From positions 1 through 35,372 of the forward strand of contig JAEELT010000096.1 in the NCBI GenBank assembly GCA_016282855.1: a stretch of DNA of 35,372 nt, written 5' to 3'. The notes below the pieces were generated by a model. It worked only from the letters and a program-made list of their open reading frames with translations. It made no database searches and had not been told where the DNA came from. This DNA is from Clostridiaceae bacterium. Its GTDB lineage: Bacteria > Bacillota > Clostridia > Oscillospirales > Acutalibacteraceae. The position numbers and the translations under genes were made by a program. This document shows positions 1 to 8,289 of this stretch, in pieces; positions within the stretch are counted from its first letter, which is position 1; the number at the start of each line of letters is the position of its first letter.

Positions 1-33
1 AAAGGCGAAAAGCGAAAAGACTATATAGTTTAA
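1..33 (+). CDS. C-terminal tail of an upstream gene (partial)
   Basis: Frame 1 reads KGEKRKDYIV and then stops at TAA. A strong rho-independent terminator begins two bases later, which is the usual arrangement at the end of a real gene. Only ten residues are visible, so neither family nor function can be given. The assignment rests on the position of the terminator and not on any similarity, so it could be chance. Confidence 0.3.
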   Translation, partial: KGEKRKDYIV

Positions 34-34
34 T

Positions 35-69
35 GGACTGCGAATTATACACTCGCAGTCCTGTTTTTT
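35..69 (+). terminator. Rho-independent terminator
   Basis: A 9-bp perfect stem GGACTGCGA/TCGCAGTCC with a 9-nt loop is followed by TGTTTTTT. It reads on the plus strand and closes whatever gene enters from the left edge. The same GGACTGC stem sequence recurs in the terminator at 4241-4267. Confidence 0.8.
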
Positions 70-147
70 GCTCGTATTTAACTATAATAAGGAATGATTG
101 TTTTGTCTTTTCTCAACGCCTTTGCAGGGCAGGCATATATGCTTGCC

Positions 148-171
148 GTAGGGGCGGATATCATCCGCCCG
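148..171 (+). repeat. Palindromic intergenic repeat, copy 1
   Basis: The core GGGCGGAT-ATC-ATCCGCCC is an 8-bp inverted repeat preceded by GTAG. A 24-bp stretch is identical, in the opposite orientation, to 4197-4220. Both copies lie beside a terminator with a GGACTGC stem and both run into a run of A. This resembles the REP-like palindromes scattered between genes in gut Clostridia. The rest of 70-320 shows no convincing gene. Confidence 0.7.
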
Positions 172-321
172 AAAAAAGAGATATTCGCAGCAAAATAGGC
201 ATTATCCTTGTCGGTAAGGTAATCGCCGCAGGTGACAGGTGAGAAGGCAAAAGCACCGCTTTTTACGGCTTTATCTTTATATATCCGACTGCGTCGTCCG
301 CGGCAGGCGCTCTCTGATTAT

Positions 322-360
322 AAAAGCAAATCCCCTCCGGCATAAGGCCGAAGGGGATTA
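322..360 (-). terminator. Terminator of the ferredoxin gene
   Basis: On the minus strand AATCCCCTTCGGC pairs with GCCGGAGGGGATT (one mismatch) across a short loop and is followed by TGCTTTTAT. It starts about 20 bases after the ferredoxin stop codon. Confidence 0.75.
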
Positions 361-379
361 TGTTTGCTTTTTTGTTTAA

Positions 380-550
380 TTATTCTGCTGCAGGAGCACC
401 TACGGGGCAGGTGTCAGCGCAAGCGCCGCACTCTATGCAAGTATCAGCGTTGATTACATACTTGCCGTCGCCTTCGGAGATAGCTTCTACGGGGCATTCT
501 GCTGCGCAAGCGCCGCAGGAGATGCATTCGTCACTTATCTGATATGCCAT
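380..550 (-). CDS. 2[4Fe-4S] ferredoxin, 56 residues
   Basis: This gene is absent from the ORF track because it encodes only 56 residues. Translation of the minus strand starts MAYQISDECISCGAC and ends VGAPAAE. It contains two CxxCxxCxxxCP clusters (Cys 9/12/15/19 and 38/41/44/48), the hallmark of clostridial low-potential ferredoxins that carry single electrons between oxidoreductases in the cytoplasm. Length matches the family (about 55 residues). AAGGAGG sits 8 bases before ATG and a terminator follows, so the start and end are secure. It lies only 48 bp downstream of a large secreted-protein gene with no terminator between them. It may be read through from that gene or have its own weak promoter; a functional link to the secreted protein is not suggested by the families. 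Confidence 0.95.
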   Translation of the reverse strand: MAYQISDECISCGACAAECPVEAISEGDGKYVINADTCIECGACADTCPVGAPAAE

Positions 551-598
551 TTGTGTTGCCTCCTTGTTTTGGGTTTTATAGCTTTGCTTTACCCTGAC

Positions 599-3500
599 TT
601 ACCCGAGAAGCTGGCTGATGGTGCCGCTCTTGAGAAGGTCAATGATTGTGGGTATGAGCTTTGCATACGTGAGAAGGTTGAGCCAGGTCTTTTCGATGCT
701 CAGATGATAGAAGTAGAAGGAACCGTCAACTTCGTCTCTCTTGGGAAGGAAGAGGATGTTGATATTCTTCTCGGGATCCTGGCAATGTACTATATCGGCT
801 TTGGTTGCGGGAATTGCGTTTACGCCCATGCCGGTGAAGGGAGCCCAGTAATAGCTCTTGAAGTTCTTGCCGAGTGCCCAGCTGATACAGTCGGAGTCAT
901 CATATACTCTGAAGAGGAAGTCGGTGTCTGCCATCCACTGCATCTGGAGAATGCTGGTTGTGTAGATGTGCTGAGCGCCGGTTTCGCTTCTGTCATTGTA
1001 GCCTTCCTTCCAGGTTTCCTGAGCGGGAAGATCTTCAAATGATGTGTAAACGCCGTCCACATAATATGCTTTGAAGCCGAGGAATTCGCAGTTGCGGTAG
1101 GGCCTGTATTTATCATCGGCCTTCGGGTCGGAAACTTTCTTTTCACCGTCAACCTCGGTTACGGTTGCCGCGGGTGTGCTGTTGGGGGCGGTTGTTCTTA
1201 TCCATTGTGAGAAGAAGGGCTCGTTTTCAAGGCCGGATTCTTCAACGTCATATTCGGGGTCGTAAATTGTAGTGCCGTAGTTCATGGGCTCTGATGAATA
1301 ACGGATACCCTGGCCTACTATGTCTTCGTTTACGTTGCCTTCCTTGTCAACACCGTTGTTGAAGTCAACAAACGCTGTTCTCTTACTGGTGTTGTATGAA
1401 GCGTAAACATTGAGCACTCCGTCTTCGCTTTCGTCTGCGAGATAAGCGTAGATGTTGGTGTCTGTGCCGTTACCGTTAGAGGTAATCTCGGAGTTAAGTG
1501 AAAGACCGTTGGCGTAGGGTGAAAGTGACTCGGGGCAGTTATCGTTGATTGTCTGAGTGAGCTCTTCGTCAACGAGTGAAGCGTAGGTTATTGCTTCGCT
1601 GCCGGATACGGCTTTTTCGTGGGAGAAAATCCACTTGCCGTCTTTGCCGAGGTAATGGAACTTAACTGTGTAATCATTGGCGACCCACTCCGTGTTGAAG
1701 TATGCGACGGGTGATTCGCTGTCGATGATATAGGTGTTGATAAAGTCTTTGTCAAGCTTTATGGTGTCGCCGTCCTGTGTAACATCTATTTCCTGACCGT
1801 CGGTGGTAACAAGATAGATGCGGGTGAGCTTGTAGCCGCGGTTAGCAATGATGGGGCCTTCGCTGTCGGCAGCGCCGTTCTTGTAAAGCTGAGAGAGCGG
1901 GAACTTGCCGGTTTCGTTGCCGCTTAAAACATTGCTTTCCATTCCGAGATATTCAAAAGAGTCAAGGGTGATTGTATCACCGATGCCGAGCACGGAGTAG
2001 GAAGCGCGTTTCTCACTCTTACCGCCGTTTCTGTCAACATAAATACCTACATAATAGGGCTTCTCTGCGACATCAACATAAATTGTAAGGTGGTTGGGGT
2101 TGTCGTTGTCGGTGCTTGCGTATTTGGGAGCGAGCTTTTTGCTCACATCATCCACGGAAATTGTGCCGTCATTGCCGTCTTTGTAATCAACTGTGTAGCT
2201 GTAAGTGTCAATTCCGGAAATATCCACGTCAACAAGAGGAAGAGCGTTGGTCGCGTTTTTGAGAGCGATTTTGCTGTTCTTCTCAGCGTATTTTTCCTGA
2301 AGAGGAGTGTAGACAATGTTGGATGTGACAGGCTCATTCCACTCAAGGCCGTATTTGCCGTTATCATCCTTTTTCACGATGCCTTCATCGTCAAATTTGG
2401 GAGTATAGACATCTGCGGTGAAAACAACGCATGCGTTGAGCACAAGCTCTGAAATCAAATCGATATCAATGCCGAACTGTACCTCATATCCGCTGAACAA
2501 ATCGATGGGAGCGGGGTTGCCGTCTGAGTTCTTCCAGCCGAAATATGTGTAAGCCCATGTCTTGATTTCGTCAGAGGTGTTGATAGTCTCGGAATAAGTG
2601 CAATCGGGAGTGCCGGGGATTTTACCGTTGGCAGAGTACATAATCTTGTAGCTTCTGGTGTCGGTATCGCCCGTAAGCTTGAGAGAGCTGATGCCTGTGA
2701 TTTCGGGAATCTGATTCTGCATTTCAGCACAGCGCTTAATAATCTTCATGTAGTCATCGCCGTTTGCGTATGCGCCGTAGTTGCCGTAGTAGGTGAAGAG
2801 CTTCTCATAGCCGTATTCGTATGTGCTTGTCTCTGCATTGAGCTTAACTGTCTGCACAAGGATGTCAACAGCGCCTGCTCTCTGAGCGGTGAGTGTGACA
2901 TCATCGGCTGAATTGAAGGTGTATTTGTCGGTGTAAACTTCGCCGTTGGCATCCTGCCAGCCGCCGAACGCGACGCCGGCTTCGCTGTATGTTGCCTTAT
3001 AGCCGGAAAGATCGGCAAAGCCGTCGCTGATGGGGCATGTGAGGGAAACAGATGATTCGCCGTCTATTGTGGCGCCGTCACCCGCGTTAAGAGTAACTGT
3101 AATCTGTTTGTTTGCGGGAATCGCTACGAGCGTAGCGTCACGGCTTGCCGTAAGCTCTGTAACGATTTTGCCGTCAAGGGTCCAGCCGTAAACACCGTTT
3201 ATCCGAGGCAGGTTAACGCTTTCACCGTAGCTGTATTCTGCCGGATCATAGGCCTGAGTGCCGTCTTCATAAGTATAGTTAATCTCAAACTTTTTGTTTG
3301 TCTTGAAAGTGAAATTACCGTCTGTGATGAACTCTGTGCCTTCGGGGAAACTGTATTCGTTTCTGGCGGAGGCAATTTTGCCTATAGGTTCATCGGCGGA
3401 GCCGTTATTGTACTTGGATACGCAGTTCTGATAAAATGAACTGTCAAGAACTGCCTGACCGAAAGCAGCATCATCCTTGAGCGTTACGGTGCCGACATAA

Positions 3501-4042
3501 ACGGGGTCATCGGATGTGGGGGTTGCTGTGTTGGGGTTGTTTGCGGTGCCCGACATCAGGTAAGTCACTCTGATACCGTTCCAGGTGACGATATCATCGG
3601 ATGTATAGCCTGTAGATGCGACTATTTCGCTGTATGCGGCATTGTTGGCAGCAAAGGCCTTATTGGCCGCTGAGACGGCGTCTTTACCAATTACCACCTG
3701 AGAGCCGCCGACTGTCTTGACAGGGGCGTTGAACATGTCACCGTCGAGAGCGGCAACAAGGTAAGTGGTGCCGTAAATGGTGCAATTGCTCTTAAAGAAA
3801 ATCTTAATGGTGTAGGTCTTCGTAACATCGAGAACAGAATCTGCAGTAAGCTCGTTGTCGTTCTCATCGTAGAGCCTGAGAGCCTGATAGATGAATTGCT
3901 TTCCTTCATAATCAGACGAAAGCTCCGCGAAGGATTTCACTGTGGAACCATCCGCGGCTGTTGCGTAGAGACCCATTGCCATCATGCCAACCATCATGAC
4001 GGCACAGAGAATAATAGCAGTTATTTTTCTGACAGTTTTCAT
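599..4042 (-). CDS. Large secreted protein with InlB-like repeats
   Basis: This 1147-residue protein has a clear signal peptide: MKTVRK, a hydrophobic run to about residue 26, and a likely cleavage near YATAA. No enzyme domain was recognised. Residues about 245-390 look like Listeria-Bacteroides (InlB B-type) repeats, with paired beta-strand segments and the GGWQDANG...Y pattern. Further beta-rich, Tyr/Asp-rich segments such as YTVKFHYLG follow, as in adhesin stalks. No LPXTG-like signal, dockerin or C-terminal membrane anchor is visible, so it may be released or non-covalently held. The start is supported by GGAAGG about 7 bases upstream and a promoter at 4080-4109. The stop is 48 bp before the ferredoxin. 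An adhesin or matrix-binding role is inference only. Confidence 0.8.
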   Translation of the reverse strand: MKTVRKITAIILCAVMMVGMMAMGLYATAADGSTVKSFAELSSDYEGKQFIYQALRLYDENDNELTADSVLDVTKTYTIKIFFKSNCTIYGTTYLVAALDGDMFNAPVKTVGGSQVVIGKDAVSAANKAFAANNAAYSEIVASTGYTSDDIVTWNGIRVTYLMSGTANNPNTATPTSDDPVYVGTVTLKDDAAFGQAVLDSSFYQNCVSKYNNGSADEPIGKIASARNEYSFPEGTEFITDGNFTFKTNKKFEINYTYEDGTQAYDPAEYSYGESVNLPRINGVYGWTLDGKIVTELTASRDATLVAIPANKQITVTLNAGDGATIDGESSVSLTCPISDGFADLSGYKATYSEAGVAFGGWQDANGEVYTDKYTFNSADDVTLTAQRAGAVDILVQTVKLNAETSTYEYGYEKLFTYYGNYGAYANGDDYMKIIKRCAEMQNQIPEITGISSLKLTGDTDTRSYKIMYSANGKIPGTPDCTYSETINTSDEIKTWAYTYFGWKNSDGNPAPIDLFSGYEVQFGIDIDLISELVLNACVVFTADVYTPKFDDEGIVKKDDNGKYGLEWNEPVTSNIVYTPLQEKYAEKNSKIALKNATNALPLVDVDISGIDTYSYTVDYKDGNDGTISVDDVSKKLAPKYASTDNDNPNHLTIYVDVAEKPYYVGIYVDRNGGKSEKRASYSVLGIGDTITLDSFEYLGMESNVLSGNETGKFPLSQLYKNGAADSEGPIIANRGYKLTRIYLVTTDGQEIDVTQDGDTIKLDKDFINTYIIDSESPVAYFNTEWVANDYTVKFHYLGKDGKWIFSHEKAVSGSEAITYASLVDEELTQTINDNCPESLSPYANGLSLNSEITSNGNGTDTNIYAYLADESEDGVLNVYASYNTSKRTAFVDFNNGVDKEGNVNEDIVGQGIRYSSEPMNYGTTIYDPEYDVEESGLENEPFFSQWIRTTAPNSTPAATVTEVDGEKKVSDPKADDKYRPYRNCEFLGFKAYYVDGVYTSFEDLPAQETWKEGYNDRSETGAQHIYTTSILQMQWMADTDFLFRVYDDSDCISWALGKNFKSYYWAPFTGMGVNAIPATKADIVHCQDPEKNINILFLPKRDEVDGSFYFYHLSIEKTWLNLLTYAKLIPTIIDLLKSGTISQLLG

Positions 4043-4079
4043 AGCAACACCTTCCGGCAGATATAAATTAGATATTACT

Positions 4080-4109
4080 AATATAACATATTAAAAGTAA
4101 TATAATCAA
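4080..4109 (-). promoter_or_regulatory. Promoter of the secreted-protein gene
   Basis: On the minus strand TTGATT (4104-4109) is separated by 18 bp from TATATT (4080-4085), about 40 bp before the ATG. About 30 bp upstream of the -35 lies a 7-bp inverted repeat, CGCACAT-AAGAA-ATGTGCG (4139-4157), which may be an operator. Confidence 0.55.
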
Positions 4110-4196
4110 GGGGTGATTTAATAATTGCCGTATTTGTGCGCACATTTCTTATGTGCGTCATGGAAATATCCGTGCTCTGCAGCATAACCTTTTTTG

Positions 4197-4220
4197 CGGG
4201 CGGATGATATCCGCCCCTAC
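4197..4220 (-). repeat. Palindromic intergenic repeat, copy 2
   Basis: This is identical over 24 bp to the repeat at 148-171 but inverted. As there, it follows a GGACTGC-stem terminator when read in its own direction and continues into a run of A. It lies between the carB-dapF terminator and the promoter of the next gene. Confidence 0.7.
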
Positions 4221-4229
4221 AGCTCTGTT

Positions 4230-4268
4230 AAAACAAACAGGGACTGCGGGTTCTGAACCTGCAGTCCT
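4230..4268 (-). terminator. Terminator of the argF-carA-carB operon
   Basis: GGACTGCGGGT pairs with ACCTGCAGTCC (one G-U wobble) around a five-base loop; the minus-strand side continues CTGTTTGTTTTAA. It lies about 30 bases after the carB-dapF stop. A T-rich stretch on the other side (TTGTAGTTTTTA) could let it act in both directions. Confidence 0.65.
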
Positions 4269-4296
4269 TGTAGTTTTTATTCGGTTTGATGCGGGC

Positions 4297-7200
4297 TTAA
4301 TACTCGAATACTCCCTCGAATGACATTACGGCGGAGCCGGTAAGGGTAACCTTTTCGTCGGTGTAATTCACAATCACATCGCCTCCGGCAAGCTTTACGG
4401 TGATGTCTCTGCCTTTTTCGCAAAGACCCTTTTCGCACGCTGCCACAACACTTGCGCACGCGCCTGTGCCGCAGGCAAGAGTTTCGCCGTTGCCTCTCTC
4501 CCAGACTCTCATACGGATATTCGTCTTATTGATAACCCTGACAAATTCCGTGTTGATTCTGTGAGGGAAGGCTTTGTTGGTCTCAAATTCGGGGCCGATT
4601 TTCTGAAGGTCAAGACCGTCTATGCCTTCAACAAATGTTACATAGTGGGGATTGCCGACATCAACGCAGGTGCCGGTGTATTCCTTGCCGTCAACAGTTA
4701 CCGCCTTATCGGTTTCGGTTATGACAGCCTTGCCCATATCGACTCTTGCCGAGGTGACCTTGCCGTCACGCACAAAGAGTCTGAGCCTCTTTACACCGCT
4801 GGCCGTTTCGATGCTGACATATTCGTTTCTGTGGTAGCCCTTGTCATAGAGGTATTTGCCGACGCAGCGGATATTGTTGCCCGCCATCTTGCCTTCGGAG
4901 CCGTCACGGTTGAAGTGGCGCATCTTAGCGTCCGCAACGGTTGATTTTTCTATAAGCACAATGCCGTCGCCGCCTATGCCGTAATGCTGTCTGCAAAGGC
5001 TCACGCACAGTGACTCGGGGCAGGTAATCTTGCCGTCGAAATTCTCAACGAAAATGTAGTCATTGCCGCACGAATGCATCTTGGCAAAGGGTATCTCAAG
5101 GCGCCTTGTACGCATATCGTTGATGTCAACAAGCTCGGTATTCTTGCCGGTGAATCCGCTCTCTATGATTTCAGCGAGAGCGTTCGCGGTGTCAAGCGAG
5201 GTAAGGCAGGGAATGCTAAGTTGCATTGCTCTGAGGTGAATTCCGTTATATTCCTCTACTGTGGCGTCATTTACGGCTCCGGTGTAAATTATATAATTCA
5301 CATTGCCGCTCTCCATAAGGCTGATTATTTCCTTATTGCCTTTTGTAATGGGAACGGAAACCACATCAATACCCAGAGAGCCGATAACATCGGCGGTTTC
5401 GGTGGTGGCGTAAATAGTTATATCCTGGTCGGCAAAGCGCTTTGCAAGAGAAATAACCTCCTCGAAATCGTGCTTGTCAACGCTGATGAGCACGCCCGCG
5501 GATTCATTCTTGGAAGGCACTTTGAAGCCGGCTGCCGCAAGGCCCTTGAAGAGCGCCTCAGCGGGAGTTTTGCCAAGGCCGAGCACCTCACCTGTCGATT
5601 TCATTTCGGGGCCGAGAATTGAGTTGGCGTCATTGAGCTTCTCAAATGAGAACACGGGAACCTTGACTGCCGTGTAGGGAGGAGTGCAGTAAAGGCCTGT
5701 GCCGAAGCCCATTTCGGCAAGCTCCTCGCCGAGCATTACTCTTGAGGCGAGGTCAACCATGGGAACATTTGTGACCTTGCTTATGTAAGGAATGGTACGG
5801 GAAGCTCTGGGATTAACTTCAATAACATAAAGCTCATCTTCATATATAAGATACTGGATGTTGACCAGACCCTTTGTGCCAAGGGCGAGCGCGAGCTTTT
5901 CGGAGCAGTCGCAAACTTTTTTGAGGAACTTGTCATTGAGGTTATACGGAGGATAAACCGCTATGGAGTCGCCGCTGTGGACGCCGGCTCTTTCGATATG
6001 CTCCATAATACCGGGGATAAGAACATCCTTACCATCGGAAATAACATCAACCTCAAGCTCTATGCCGGGCATATATTTATCGATGAGCACGGGGTTGTCA
6101 ATACCGCCGGAGAGGATTTTTTCCATATAAGCGACGGTATGCTCCCTGTCGTGCGATATGGTCATATTCTGACCGCCTATAACATAGGAAGGTCTGAGAA
6201 GCACGGGATAGCCGAGAGTTTCGGCAGCCTGAATTGCTTCCTCAAGCGTGTTTACGCCCATTCCCTTGGGCCTGCTGATGCCGAAGGTTTCAAGCAGAGC
6301 GTCAAACCTGCTTCTGTCCTCGGCAAGGTCAATGCCGTCGGCGGACGTGCCCAGAATGGTGATGCCCGCTTTATCGAGGAAGGAGGTGAGCTTGATTGCC
6401 GTCTGACCGCCGAACGCCACAACCACGCCTATGGGTTTCTCAACCTTTATAATGTTCATAACATCCTCGGGTGTGAGAGGCTCGAAATAAAGACGGTCCG
6501 CGGTATCATAGTCTGTGGAAACGGTTTCGGGGTTGTTGTTTACGATAACAACATCGTAGCCCAGGTCTCTGAGAGTCCACACGCAGTGAACCGAGCTGTA
6601 ATCGAACTCAATACCCTGACCTATACGGATGGGACCCGAGCCGAGAACCATAATAACGGGCTTGCCGCTTCTCTTGAAGGTGCGCGCTTCACACGCTTTG
6701 TCGCAGCAGGAGTAGAAATAAGGTGTCTGCGCGTCAAACTCGGCTGCGCAGGTGTCAACCATCTTGTAGCTGAAATCCATTGAAGGAATGTTCTCAACGC
6801 CGGAAATGCGTTTTATGGCGGCATCGGTGTAACCGAGCTTCTTGGCCTTCATATAGATTTCGTCATCGACAACGCCTTTTGCAAGGATTTCCTCAAAATC
6901 AACAAGGTTTTTGATTTTATAAAGGAACCAGCGGTCAATCTTGGTGATATCAAAGATTTCATCAATCGAAACGCCGCTCTTTATCGCCTCAAATACTGTG
7001 AAGATTCTTCTGTCATCCTGTTTGGCAAGGCGCACTCTCACGGGCTCATCCGTAAGAGGCGGAGCGTTGAGGGTGTCAAAGGAGATTTCAGCTCCCCTGA
7101 CCGCCTTAAGAAGGGCGGATTCAAAATTCTGCCCTATGGACATAACCTCGCCCGTCGCTTTCATCTGGGTGCCGAGCTTTCTGCTCGAGCCGGCAAACTT

Positions 7201-8289
7201 GTCAAAGGGCCACTTGGGGAACTTGCAGACAATGTAGTCAACAGCGGGCTCGAAGCAGGCGCAGGTCTTGCCCCTGATGTCATTCTGAATCTCATCAAGA
7301 TTGTAGCCGATAGCTATCCTCGTGGTGATTTTGGCTATGGGATATCCGGTAGCTTTTGATGCGAGAGCCGATGAACGGGAAACCCTGGGGTTCACCTCAA
7401 TAACAGCGTATTCAAAGCTGTCGGGGTTGAGCGCGAACTGGCAGTTGCATCCGCCTACGATGCCGAGCGCCTCAACCATATCGAGAGCCGCTGAGCGGAG
7501 CATCTGATACTCTTTGTTTGAGAGAGTAAGAGCGGGAGCGACAACTATCGAATCGCCCGTATGAATACCTACGGGGTCAACATTCTCCATAGAGCAGATT
7601 GCTATGGCGTTGCCGTTAGCGTCTCTCATGGTTTCAAACTCTATCTCTTTCCAGCCGGAAATACACTTTTCAACAAGAATCTGTGTGATGGGTGAAAGGT
7701 CAAGACCTGTTTTTGCTATAACGGCAAGCTCCTCGGCATTGTCGGCTATACCGCCGCCGGTGCCGCCGAGCGTGAAAGCGGGCCTTACGATTACCGGGTA
7801 GCCGATTTCATCCGCGACTTTAAGAGCGGTTTCAATGTCTTCCGCTATTTCGGAGGGAACACAGGGCTGATTGATGCTCTTCATTGTGTCTCTGAACATT
7901 TCCCTGTCTTCGGCCTTGTTTATGGCATCTATGTCGGAGCCGAGCAGACGCACGCCGTATTTTTTAAGCGTGCCGTTCGCTGTGAGCTGCATGGCGATTG
8001 TAAGACCGGTCTGACCGCCCAGACCTGCAAGCAGGCTGTCGGGGCGTTCTTTTTCAATTATCCTTGCGACTGTTTCGGCGTTTAGCGCCTCAAGATAAAT
8101 CTCGTCGGCAAGGTTTTTATCGGTCATAATGGTAGCGGGGTTGGAGTTTACGAGCACGGTGTTTATGCCTTCGGCTCTGAGCACGCGGCACGCCTGGGCG
8201 CCGGCATAGTCAAACTCCGCCGCCTGACCGATTACGATGGGACCCGAACCGATAACAAGCACTTTGCGAATGGCTGAATCTTTAGGCAT
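4297..8289 (-). CDS. carB: Carbamoyl-phosphate synthase large subunit fused to DapF
   Basis: One uninterrupted 1330-residue frame. Residues 1 to about 1055 are a complete CarB with two ATP-grasp halves (GSGPIVIGQAAEFDYAG near 13; GSGPIRIGQGIEFDYSS near 560) and a C-terminal MGS-type regulatory domain. It makes carbamoyl phosphate from bicarbonate, ATP and ammonia delivered by CarA. Residues 1064-1330 are a full-length diaminopimelate epimerase (SCGNDY, NRDGSEG, GNPHYV, ERGNGETLACGTGA), which would convert LL- to meso-diaminopimelate for lysine and peptidoglycan. The joint is only a few residues (INDMRTRRLEIPF). The internal ATG at 5113-5115 has no visible Shine-Dalgarno, so separate translation is unlikely. 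The first catalytic cysteine of DapF is alanine here (residue 1136), whereas the second (Cys1273) is kept. The gene overlaps carA by 8 bases, which implies translational coupling. Confidence 0.93.
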   Translation of the reverse strand: MPKDSAIRKVLVIGSGPIVIGQAAEFDYAGAQACRVLRAEGINTVLVNSNPATIMTDKNLADEIYLEALNAETVARIIEKERPDSLLAGLGGQTGLTIAMQLTANGTLKKYGVRLLGSDIDAINKAEDREMFRDTMKSINQPCVPSEIAEDIETALKVADEIGYPVIVRPAFTLGGTGGGIADNAEELAVIAKTGLDLSPITQILVEKCISGWKEIEFETMRDANGNAIAICSMENVDPVGIHTGDSIVVAPALTLSNKEYQMLRSAALDMVEALGIVGGCNCQFALNPDSFEYAVIEVNPRVSRSSALASKATGYPIAKITTRIAIGYNLDEIQNDIRGKTCACFEPAVDYIVCKFPKWPFDKFAGSSRKLGTQMKATGEVMSIGQNFESALLKAVRGAEISFDTLNAPPLTDEPVRVRLAKQDDRRIFTVFEAIKSGVSIDEIFDITKIDRWFLYKIKNLVDFEEILAKGVVDDEIYMKAKKLGYTDAAIKRISGVENIPSMDFSYKMVDTCAAEFDAQTPYFYSCCDKACEARTFKRSGKPVIMVLGSGPIRIGQGIEFDYSSVHCVWTLRDLGYDVVIVNNNPETVSTDYDTADRLYFEPLTPEDVMNIIKVEKPIGVVVAFGGQTAIKLTSFLDKAGITILGTSADGIDLAEDRSRFDALLETFGISRPKGMGVNTLEEAIQAAETLGYPVLLRPSYVIGGQNMTISHDREHTVAYMEKILSGGIDNPVLIDKYMPGIELEVDVISDGKDVLIPGIMEHIERAGVHSGDSIAVYPPYNLNDKFLKKVCDCSEKLALALGTKGLVNIQYLIYEDELYVIEVNPRASRTIPYISKVTNVPMVDLASRVMLGEELAEMGFGTGLYCTPPYTAVKVPVFSFEKLNDANSILGPEMKSTGEVLGLGKTPAEALFKGLAAAGFKVPSKNESAGVLISVDKHDFEEVISLAKRFADQDITIYATTETADVIGSLGIDVVSVPITKGNKEIISLMESGNVNYIIYTGAVNDATVEEYNGIHLRAMQLSIPCLTSLDTANALAEIIESGFTGKNTELVDINDMRTRRLEIPFAKMHSCGNDYIFVENFDGKITCPESLCVSLCRQHYGIGGDGIVLIEKSTVADAKMRHFNRDGSEGKMAGNNIRCVGKYLYDKGYHRNEYVSIETASGVKRLRLFVRDGKVTSARVDMGKAVITETDKAVTVDGKEYTGTCVDVGNPHYVTFVEGIDGLDLQKIGPEFETNKAFPHRINTEFVRVINKTNIRMRVWERGNGETLACGTGACASVVAACEKGLCEKGRDITVKLAGGDVIVNYTDEKVTLTGSAVMSFEGVFEY

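Noticed and set aside
33-242. 69-residue plus-strand ORF at the left edge
   Set aside because: It begins at a terminator hairpin and runs through the palindromic repeat; no start signal or domain.
5977-6783. 268-residue plus-strand ORF inside carB
   Set aside because: Shadow of the highly conserved CarB frame on the other strand; no ribosome binding site or domain.
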